Shown here: positions 12,701 through 22,800 of the stretch, piece after piece
Position numbering within the stretch: position 1 is the first letter of the stretch
How the letters are laid out: each line of letters opens with the position of its first letter
Assembly (NCBI GenBank): GCA_015852425.1
Contig: JAAAIG010000231.1
Location: 1 to 43,860 of the forward strand
DNA: 43,860 bases
Direction: 5' to 3'
Source of the DNA: Gryganskiella cystojenkinii
Lineage: Eukaryota > Mortierellomycota > Mortierellomycetes > Mortierellales > Mortierellaceae
Notes under the pieces: generated by a model
Seen by the model: the letters and a program-made list of their open reading frames with translations, nothing else
Told to the model about the DNA's origin: nothing
Databases searched by the model: none
Position numbers and translations under genes: made by a program

Positions 12701-15504
12701 ATGCCATCAAGGGACGAGATCAGGAGACAACAGGAAGCACTGCCGTAAAATATATCAAATTCATACATTATACACATTATACAAGACATGGATTCGAAAC
12801 GCTGAATGACATTCAAGCTGACATGGATTCATCTTATTTGCATTCGATAGGATTTATGATCACCGCGATGGACTGATGAACGCCATTCGCGACAATGGTA
12901 TCCTAGTCATCATTGGAGAGACTGGTTCCGGAAAGACAACCCAGTTGCCCCGATATGTGATCGAAGAGTTCCGAGGTATGCGTGTTGGCGTGACCCAGCC
13001 ACGGTAAGTTTCAATTCATGTATTTGTTTGAATCTCCCTGACACTCTGAAGCCAAGCCGAACTAACAATTACGACTCGCCCTCTTTAAACAACTTCTAGC
13101 CGAATTGCAGCTATCTCGGTGGCGAAACGTGTGGCTGAGGAGTATGACTGTAGGGTTGGCGATACCGTCGGATACACGGTTCGATTCGATGATAACACAT
13201 CTTCCAGGACCCGACTCAAATACATGACGGATGGAGTTCTCTTGCGCGAGGCGACCATGGATCCACTACTCGAGAAATATGACCTCTTGATTATCGATGA
13301 GGCGCACGAACGAACGGTGGAGACGGACGTATTATTCGGTAAACACAGAAGAGCATGTCGGCGTTGGCAAGATGCAAAAGAAAAAAAAATGTCCATGAGA
13401 CTTAAGCTGACCTTGACTTATTTTATCTCTCGTCGCCATCCTGCAAAACACTAGGCCTTTTGAAGCGAACAAAGGCAAAGAGACCAAACCTGAAGTTGTT
13501 GATCATGAGTGCGACGCTAAACGTGGAGAAATTCTCGGATTACTTCGATGAATGCCCGATCTACGACATCCCCGGTCGAACATATGATGTCGAGATCTTG
13601 CATTCTCGTGACAGTGCCAAACTCAGAACTCTCAAACCCAACTACCTTGCCAAATCTGTCGACACTGTCATGCACATCCTGAATAAGGAAGTTCAACCGG
13701 GTGAAGTTGGCGATATCCTGGTCTTCTTGACAGGTCAACACGAAATCGAGCGCGCCTGTCAGGATCTCAAGATGGCTGTCCTGGAGAAAGGAAAGGAAGA
13801 TTCTGATTCCAGTCGAACCACGCGGCGCAACCTCTCTTTGGATCAACTACAGATTTTGCCACTCTACGCGTCCCTGGAACTCTTGGATCAGGCCGCGATT
13901 TTTGGTCCGACACCAGCGTATCAACGGAAAGTCATCTTCGCGACCAACATTGCGCAAACCAGTGTCACGATCCCAAATATCCGATTCGTGGTTGATTGTG
14001 GATTCGTCAAACAAAAAATGTACGATTCCAGCACAGGTATGGATGCACTCTTGGTTGTCCCGATCTCAAAAGCCGCTGCCACACAGCGATCCGGTCGTGC
14101 AGGAAGAACGCGGGATGGTATCTGTTTTCGATTGTATTCTCGAGAGTCATTCGAGGCCGAGATGGAGGCTGAGACGGTGCCCGAGATCATGAGAACGGGT
14201 CTTACAGGAACAGTGCTGTCTCTCAAAAAGTTAGGGATCGTGGATGTGAATGGGTTCGAATTTTTGGATCGACCTCGGCAAGAAGAGTTACAGGCGGCGT
14301 TGAGAGAGTTGTATCTGATTGGAGGTATCGATCGGTTCGGACAGATGACGGAGGTCGGGCAAGGGATGGTCGTATATCCCGTCAATCCGTTGTTGGCAAG
14401 GTCATTGGTCGAGGCTGAAAAGTTGGGCTGTCTAGAGAAGGCCATCATCATAGTAGCAATGCTTTCGGTAAGGCTTCGTAGCATATTTCCTTATTTTGAT
14501 GCATCTTCATTCTTCGAAAGGTTATTGATTTTTCATCTTCGTTTTCATGATAGGTTGAAGAACCATTCTATTTGCCGAGGAAGGAGGAGGAACAGGACAC
14601 AGCCAGAGCGGCGCATGCTCAGTTTTATCACCCTTCGGGAGACCATGTGACGCTTTTGAACGTTTTTGAGGCCTGGAGGGAGGCTAGCTACTCTAAAGAG
14701 TGGTGCCACGACAACTATTTTAACATTCGACAACTCAGACTCGCCAAGAACATCCGATCACAATTACGGGATATTGTTGACCGTCAATCCTTGCACGACA
14801 AGGATGCTCAACAACCACACTTCCATCACGACAACCCACCAAAACGGTCATCATCACCGTCGCGCAGAGGAGAGAAGTCGTCGTCATCAAAGTCGTCTTC
14901 TCAGTCCAGTTCATCCTCGCGGACGATTCTCGAGGCGTTCAGTCAGGGTTATGGCATTCACTTGTCCAAGAAACACCCACACCGGTCCATGTTTTATCAC
15001 TACTTGGCGTCGACGATGTCGTCATCGTCAGGAGGTCAACATGGGAATAACAGCTCATTGCTAGCATTACACGTGTCGCCCTTATCGGCTCTGTACTTGG
15101 ACGAGGAGCGGTCGATGACCAAGCAAGGACGCAAGGTCGCGAGAGATTTGGAATGGGTCGTATACCACGAGGTTGTTTACCACGTTAGGGCAGTGATGCG
15201 GTACGTCAGCAAGATCGACCTGCGATGGGTTCAGGAGACCACGATGGAACGGGTCAAGATCTATGACCAAGGTGCAGTCTGGTTGAACGGTGAGCGGACA
15301 GAGTTACCTTCACTGTTAATGTCGTCCACATCTGAAGCTTTACTATCAAAGGAAGATATAACCTCTGGCAGTGGAGTCAAGCGCTTCTCGGGTGAGACTA
15401 GCGAGAATGGCGTTGACACGGCGGAGGAAAAGAAACGGGCGAGACTAGAGTTAGTCGAGGCAGCTCGCAAACGCGCTTTAGAGCGGAGACAAAATCAATC
15501 ATAA
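12701..15504 (+). CDS. DHR2: DEAH-box RNA helicase, DHX33/Dhr2 type
   Basis: Exons 12701-12744, 12851-13003, 13100-13338, 13455-14467 and 14554-15504 give 799 residues. The 44-base first exon was found by frame: it ends [10 protein letters not shown] and joins exactly to IYDHRDG, the usual lead-in before motif I. ATP-dependent RNA unwinding is indicated by motif [11 protein letters not shown] (37-46), Ia TQPRR, II DEAH (132-135), III SATL (164-167), IV LVFLTG, V TNIAQTS (309-315) and [10 protein letters not shown] (356-363), followed by the winged-helix/ratchet region and the OB-fold block ([27 protein letters not shown]). Similarity is highest to DHX33 ([24 protein letters not shown]). Yeast Dhr2 of this group works in 18S rRNA processing in the nucleolus. 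A Ser-rich insertion (~585-612) interrupts the C-terminal region. Human DHX33 and yeast Dhr2 are somewhat shorter, about 700-735 residues. An upstream coding exon cannot be excluded. Confidence 0.92.
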
Positions 15505-15761
15505 CCTGCGTATATCTTCCGAACAAGTAAAACCTTTTCCTCGCGGGCAATTACTACATCGCAGCAGTGTCGTCAATGACCTGTGCTCCCTGAGGTGTTG
15601 CGAATGGAAAGCACAACATCGCCTGCGGAAAAACGATCGCTTTTGCTCTATATTTTGGTATTAATACTTTCCATGTGGCCTTAAAGTGTCAGTGTTCGGA
15701 ATGAGCCTCTCTTGGTTGTTCATTACAACTATTGCTTATCAGTCTTTTCCGAGACTTTTGC

Positions 15762-15841
15762 AATGTATGTGATGAGGGTGACTCCTGCTTTGCCCCGATG
15801 TTCTGTTTGGTGGATTGGTGCTCAAAATTGTCTGATACATT
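15762..15841 (+). ncRNA. Candidate C/D-box snoRNA
   Basis: The 80-base unit has a perfect C box GTGATGA at 15769-15775 and a D box CTGA at 15832-15835. They are flanked by a perfect 6-bp terminal stem, AATGTA (15762-15767) with TACATT (15836-15841). Box spacing is typical of C/D snoRNAs, which guide 2'-O-methylation of rRNA in the nucleolus. Internal C'/D' boxes are not clear. The presumed guide, the roughly 15 bases just before the D box, could not be matched to rRNA from memory, so the target is unknown. It lies about 260 bases after the stop codon of the ribosome-biogenesis helicase, perhaps in its 3' UTR or as its own transcript. Confidence 0.4.
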
Positions 15842-16146
15842 TTCCGCATTTTTTACCCTGCGTCTCCTTTCTCGTTCTCCCCTTTCTTAAGTCCTCCATC
15901 TTTCGGAATCCTTCTACCTTTTGTGGAATCTTTTGAGTCGACTCTCCTTGAACATTGGGGTGCTTTTGTGTGCGACTTGAAGGATACATGTGCTTCGCTG
16001 GTACAGTGTTTCGAGTAGGGAAGAGGATGAGATTCCTTGCAACATTCTCTCTAAACAGGCCTTTTGGAGGTAGACGTAGACGAAAAAAAATTCTTTTTAC
16101 TTTCACTCTTCGTTTCAACCTATTAATACTTGCCGTTTATGTTATA

Positions 16147-16418
16147 ATGCGATCTATAGTCACCATCACTTTTGTTATAGAAGCAATCATGGCTATGCTT
16201 TCCGTTCCTGTTCTAGGATGCAGTCGTTGTCCGCAGCTTGTGGCTTGTTTACGCAGTGCTGATTGTATTGATATTGTGGACGGCTGCGTCATCTGCAAAC
16301 CTGCGTGCTTGATCGCACGTAAGTACTTGGGCGTATTTTTTTTTAGTATTTATTATGTCGCGTATTAACATAAACTATCAAAGAGTAATTGGTAGAAATT
16401 GGCCACGCCTGCGATTAG
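16147..16418 (+). CDS. Candidate small secreted cysteine-rich protein
   Basis: An ATG at 16147 opens a frame whose first ~24 residues look like a signal peptide: an Arg near the N-terminus, a mostly hydrophobic core broken by one Glu (E12), and a small-residue end VPVLG. A Cys-rich stretch follows, with seven Cys at 25, 28, 34, 40, 47, 50 and 54, including DGCVICKPAC. This spacing is loosely like antistasin-type or other small disulfide domains. The exon ends at a strong donor GTAAGT (16319) after one base of a codon. Acceptors at 16383 or 16395, preceded by a branch-like TTAAC, would give stop codons at 16386-16388 or 16416-16418; the latter adds one more Cys. Such proteins are commonly effectors or wall proteins in fungi, but no function is claimed. 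Start and acceptor are unproven. Confidence 0.35.
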
Positions 16419-19400
16419 CACTCGACAGCTTGGATGTTTTGAAGCACGCTTCAGACATCAGGACGGGACAGTTGTCTATGAATCTAGGAATATAGAACTT
16501 TGATAACGATAAATGCAAACGGAGGTGTTTGCTGGCAACACCTGAAGACTCCGAGAACATAACAGTGTGTACGAAGCATGATGAGCACCCGGCGATGACT
16601 GGGCAACAGTTTCTTGCCCAAACAATGCTTGGACCCGGGGGTCGTCTGTTGGTGATTGTGGTTCGCGGTGGAGGTCATGTGCGAATTTTAGTCTTGTTGC
16701 CAACAAGTCCTGGGACTCGGGTTTCTTTTTTCTTTTTTTGAAGCATACCCCTTCTTTGATCTTACGACACACAAGTCGTCCATTCTTGAAGAAGAATACA
16801 TATTTAGCAGATTAGGCAAACAGTCTCGTGTTGTGCTCTTAGTATTCGCCTCCACATCACCAGAGGACCCTGTGCACCCCTTATCATTTTGACAAAATGA
16901 AGATCATCTGTGCGGGATAGGAAAATGGCGACCAAGAAAGATCAAGGGCAAGGGTCCATCGCCAGAACTATTCACTGACGACTTCTCTTTCGTCTTCTTG
17001 AAATAAATGGATAATTGACAACCAACCGATAATTATTATTTTTTGGCTTCCTAACAGCTTGACAAAAAAAAAGGTTCCGTGAATGGAAGAAAAGAATGCT
17101 TCCTGTCACTGGATTTCGTTCAGTTGGACCCTGTCCATCAAAAAAAAACTCTGTCTGCATTTTGTGACGGGAGACATCGTCCAGTTGGATAGGTTCATAC
17201 ACACACTCATACTCACACCATGCATCCCTTTCCCTTTGATCCCAAAATGACCTGCTTCGTCCCCCTTTCAAAGGTCACTGCCCTGGCCCCTCGCTCGACA
17301 TCAGCGGCCATTTCTTTCTCTTTGTGAGTCCCTCCCGGATAGGATCATTGACTCCTTCGTCTCCTTTCCCCGAACCTTAGATCCGTGCAATTGCTCACCA
17401 TCTGAAATGAAAAGTCTTCTTTTAAGGACAGGCACTCTTTCTTCATATATTCCTCCCTTCAATTTTCCGGCCGAGAAATGGACGTCCTGAAATGCAAGGA
17501 TGGACGTCGTTGTTTTCCAAAGATGGAGTCTCCTTCGCTCCCCCTTTTTTTCCCTCTATGTTTGTTTTTTTTTCTGTCCCCGATCCTCGGGTTATTTTCT
17601 TGCCTTGGTTCTCGACTCATCTCTTTTTTTTTCATTCCGTATCTGTTCCTGTTCAAGTGTGTGCTCTAACAGAGACGTGAGAGATAAAGATAAAATTAAG
17701 AATGAGAGAAGCAAGATGGCATATGCATGAGGGCAACACTATTGTATGGTAACTGCCTTGTCGCAGGCACAACAGCAAGGAAAAAATATAGATGGCGATC
17801 AGGACCTGGAAAAGAAACGGAAATCAAGGGTATGCCAGCTCAATGCATCCTTACATCTTACATCTTTAGGCACCACCACCGATCGACTCCTTTCTCCTCC
17901 CCTCCATTCTTTGACTACCTCCTCAAAGGTCCCTTCATTCGTTTACTTCTCCCCTTTGATGCCATTTTCACCCTGACGGAAGCCTAGACCTGCCTAGAAC
18001 AAAGACGCTCGAGCCGACCTCAAATCAAGATCCTGTGTCAAAGTTTACTCATGCTCCTCGCTTCCATCCCTTCCTGTCTCCCTTGTGTCGTTTTCTTTCG
18101 GACTCCCCACGTTGCCATCGTTTTGCATAATAAAAACGTTCCGAAAAACCTTTGGTATCGATGCAAAGAACCACGCGGGACATGCTTTTTTTTATTGTTA
18201 GTTCTCGTCTCCCCCTTGACCTAATGAACGGAATGTCTCCTTTTCGGCACGGGTCGATCATACCTGGCAAAATGAACGATTTTTGATGCTGATCTGCTGT
18301 GGTTGTTGTTGCTGTTGTTGCTGAAAATATCAAGATGAGATCCATCTGTTATTAAAGGTCAGCAATGGTCCATGATGGCCAGGGACGGAAATCTGTCGCT
18401 CGCGTTTACGCGTTTTTTTGTTTTTTTTTTTTTTTGTTTGACACAGCACTCACACTGAGACCTCGATTTTGTGCACAGACATCGGCCATGGTGGACACAG
18501 ACGGTGATTTTCACTTGTGCGCAAGCGTCCCTGGCTCTCAATTTTATTTTCGGGGACAGGACAATCGCTCCTCTTGTGCCTGCTATGCAATGTCAATTGA
18601 TCACACTAACAAAGACCACCTCATGAACGTAGGAGATGCACTACCCTAGTTTTGATTTTCTCAAATGACATAATTTGATTCGCATTCATACAGTAATGGT
18701 CTCACAGAGTCACAGTTCTGCGCGGACAACTAAAGAAAAAAAAATCAAAAATTTGAAGAGACCGACGTCAAGAGGCCGTTTCGTCTCAGATTCGAGAAGC
18801 CTCCCCTCTCATCACCCCTCACTTTTGTCTCTCCATCTCTGACCCGTACAGGGGAAGAGACCAGGTCTCATTCAGAGGACCCTAAAAAAATTGCTTACGG
18901 AATCGCCAATTCTCTTCATTCGTCGCGGTTGAATATCAAAGGCATGGGTTGTTTCCTATGCAATGTAAACGAAAACATTATCAGTGAAGTCGCCCCATCA
19001 AGAATCCGGCCGTCATCTAATTGTTTGCGAAGACGATCTACCTTGACGGTCGTGAGGAAAGAAGTCGTGTACCATTGAATAGTATATATTCTCAGAAACT
19101 CTGGTCGCAGGTGGATCAAACCCCAATGAGGGAGCTGAGCCTGTCGCTTGGATGGGTACGCCTCTATTGGCGCGCGGTCGAGCCGGCTGATGGGGGTTTA
19201 CCTTGCGGTTTGCTTACTTTTTCGTTTCAAGTAAAAGAGGATATCGATGATGATCAACGACCCTTGCAAACCTTACATCCCACCGTTTCTCTTCCCCGCT
19301 CTCCTTTCTAGCGTCCTTAAGGACATCGATTTTTTTTAAAGTTAATAACATCCGGACTAACTCTCGGGCATTCCGTGGATACCGAGGGCAAAAGCGATCG

Positions 19401-19854
19401 ACTGTGCCAAAGCGGTCCGCCCCTTGGTAACCATCAACACCCAAGGGCAGTAGAAGACAATGTTTCTTTTTTTCTTTTGGTTTTTACTGATTTCAATTTT
19501 GTTTGTTATCTTTTTTTCCTCCTATCATTCATTCATATAACTATTTTACCCTTCACTCCCGTCCCTTCTCCTTTTCCCTCCTTTTTTAACCTTGCCATTT
19601 CATCTCGTTTCCATTTCACAAACACCATCTTCGAACATCCAATCTGTGTCTTGTTACTTCCTCACCCGAAACACATATAGAGAACAACAATCATCACTAT
19701 ACCTTTGACAAAACTTTTTTTTTTTTGTGTGTGTCTTCCACTCCCAACGTCTTTCGTGTTTTGTTTTCCTAGTTGTCCTCGGCACGGAGACTTCTTTCGT
19801 TTGTCGGGTCGTGCAACCCAATTCCAACAACAACAACAACCTACTCTCGCATTC

Positions 19855-22800
19855 ATGGCCTTTCATTCATCCACGCCAACACGGTATTCACGTTCGGCTT
19901 CGCCACTCTCACTACACTCTACCACAGTTGCAGAGGACTCCTCTCATCGGGGGTTTAGTCCCAGACTTCGTAGAGATCGGAGTCAACACTACACGAGTGA
20001 AGGCGAGGACAACGTCCGCACAGAGTTCAACAACACCGTCGCCTCAAACCGCGGTGACAGCAGCAGTCATATCAACGACAAGAACAACAACATGTACTAT
20101 AACAAAGACCGTGAGCAACACTTCGACTACAGTAACGATGATAGACCCACAACTAATCACCACCAAAGTCCCTTTCAGCGGTCGGTGCAGGATACTCATA
20201 ACAGCCGTATTCATTTCAGCATGGATCGTGAACGATTACCACAGCTGAACTACGGTATCCTCGCGCCTTCGCATCATCACCTGTCCTCCGCTGTGGCCTC
20301 ACCTCGGGATACATATCTTCCAAAACAACAATGGGCAAAGGAACAACAACAACAAGATCAAGTAGATCAACAAGATCAACGAGGACAACCACAGCACCAA
20401 AAGCGGATACAAGGGGAGGGACAGGGAGGGAGATCGCCAACAAGCACGAGTCATGCACGACAACATGACCAAACTCCTCGGCTGATCCACAGCACTCCGT
20501 CTCCGCCACACAACTACCACTACCACAATAACAGCAACAGTGAAAACAATAACAATAGAAGCAACAATGAAGATGAGGACGGGGATGTCCAGATGGACTT
20601 GGAAGAACTTCATGCAAGGACCCGACCGCTGCACCGACAGCAAGGTAAAAATGAAAAGTCAGACCTGTGATACCTTCCTTTGTGTCCGAATTCGTAATGT
20701 GCTCCGTGCGCAGTTTCTGGGCCTCTGTCAGGCAACGGCTTTTTTTATCTTTTTGTTCATGCTATGACTCTCCAATCCCCACCTCCCCCCAGAACCGACT
20801 CGGACACTTCTCAACTCTCGTCATGATCATTACGCATTCGACATTGTTTTGCATTCCCATTTACATTTCTAATCATCACTTCTCTTCCATTCCCTCTGCC
20901 TTACCTCACTTCAGCAACTGCCTCGGCACCTTGGCCACGGTCAAATCTTCGAAACGAAATCACATCTTCAGAATCGCCACCTTTGACTGCCACTGCTCTC
21001 TACTCTTCTTCCTCTTCTTCCTTTGCTGCACAAACGATAGACAATATGCACAACGATGGTAAGCACAGGAAACGTTTTTTTTTTTTTTTGCTCACACGGT
21101 TGTTTGTTACACCGCATTCTTTTTCTACCTGTTGAATATGCTCTCCGTTCAACCGTCTTCAAACAACTTTTGCCTTTTTTTTCTCAGTCCTTTCTACTCT
21201 TACTCACTATTCTCACTCTGCTCGTGTCGCTCTTTTTTTTACGTAGAAGGAGCAGACCCAATAAGGGCGGTGGATCTAGTAGCAACAACAACAGCAAAAT
21301 CAACGAAATCCGATGCTACTGCAGGCGATACTGTTACTGCGTCTGTCTCCTCTCATCTCTTCCTTCCTCCTGCTTCATCACTTTCTTTTTCTTCTTCTTC
21401 CATTACTTCTTTTCCGCTTCCTGATCCCTCTCCCCCCTCGTTATTTCCTGTACAGGCACAGAATCAGGCACCATCACAAGAACAAAAAGAATCCAAACCC
21501 ATGTCATTGTCCAACTCGTCTCCTCCTTCATCTTTTTCGCCTTCTTCTTCATCACCCCTCAAAAATAACAACAAGGGCAATACCAACTCTGCATATAGAG
21601 AAGTAGCTTCTCAAGGCGAAAAAGGCGACCAAGGAAACGTAAACAGCAACAACAACAACAACAACAACAAAAACAAAAACGTCAATCCTCAAAGAAGGGG
21701 GGATATGGACGTGGACAAACAGGAACAAGAAAAAAATCAGAAAGAGGAGAGTGACCATGGTCAAATTCACGCAGGAACAGATACGGGATCAATCCCTGTC
21801 TCTTCTTCAAAATCACCCTCTTCTTTATCCTTCTCTGTTTCGTCCTTTGGCAATGCCAATGATACTGGACAAGTTTGTCGACCAACAACATCAAGTCAGG
21901 AGGCTACAAATTCGAATACGACCACGACGATGAACGGAATAGGAGGAAAAGGGAGGGAAGTTGACGAGCTCAATGGTCAAGAAGGCAACGAGAGTGAAGG
22001 CGCGGCATCTGCAAAAGAAGAATCGGATTTGCCGTCATTGAACGCAGGGGTAGATCTGTCAAGTAGAGCACCTGTCCCTCCTTCCCCTGCCGCTCATCAG
22101 CATCATCGTCAGGGCGACGACAGCATCAATGCGAAAGAGAATACCAATGGTGAAGAGGAGAAAGGTCATGGCAATGCAAATACCAATATCAACTCTGCAC
22201 ATGCCGATGGATCGGCCTTGCCTCGACCCCTCCTACACCAACAACACCACAACCCTTTTTCTCACTCTAGAAATGATCCCCTGGAGCAGCACAACGGCCA
22301 CCCAAGCTTTCAACAACATCATCAGCACCACCAGCAGCAGCAGCCGCATAATCCTCCTCACTATCGAACTCACCCCTACCCTTCCCCTCCACATCGTCAA
22401 TATCATCCGCATCCTCCTCGTCACACTGCAACTTTTCCTCCTTACACTCCTTCTTCTTCTTCCGTTCACAGCTCTCACTCCTCCAACCCCACCACTACTA
22501 CCGCCACTTATTTTTCTGGCCCACCCGACGATTCCTCCATCACCACCTCATCTCAACGCCTTTTTTACTTGGATTCCAAAGAAACCACTAGCAGGAGAAT
22601 GCTCGGCAGATCATCCGAACCCGCTGTCTCGGTTTCTTCGCCTTCTCTTGTCTCAGCCTCGTCTGCGGCTCATATGGATCCCACAGCCACATCCTCCCCT
22701 TCTTATTATCAACAGCAACAACAACACAGACCCGCTTCCTCGCCTTCTGTTCTCAGCAGTGGACGCCCTTCATACCTTCCTCCTCCTACTTCTCATCCGC

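Larger units (their letters stand above)
15505..19854. other. Gene-poor 4.3 kb region with two candidate small genes
   Basis: Apart from the candidate snoRNA (15762-15841) and the candidate Cys-rich peptide (16147-16418), I see no supported gene. Other open frames are short, mostly pyrimidine-tract translations rich in Phe, Leu and Ser, and overlap on both strands. The right end (about 19480-19850) is pyrimidine-rich and is probably the leader of the zinc-finger gene. No tRNA-like cloverleaf or transposon terminus was recognised. Confidence 0.5.

Noticed and set aside
12598..12876. 92-residue open frame over the start of the helicase gene
   Set aside because: Wrong frame: the true first exon (12701-12744) uses another frame and joins exactly to the helicase N-terminus.
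16577..16600. ATGATGA C-box-like motif
   Set aside because: No D box at suitable distance and no terminal stem.
18365..18649. 94-residue open frame in the gene-poor region
   Set aside because: It includes a T-tract translated as Phe, shows no domain or splice support, and is no longer than chance frames nearby.
19705..19854. In-frame open sequence before the zinc-finger ATG
   Set aside because: It has no ATG in frame before 19855 and translates a T-rich leader.
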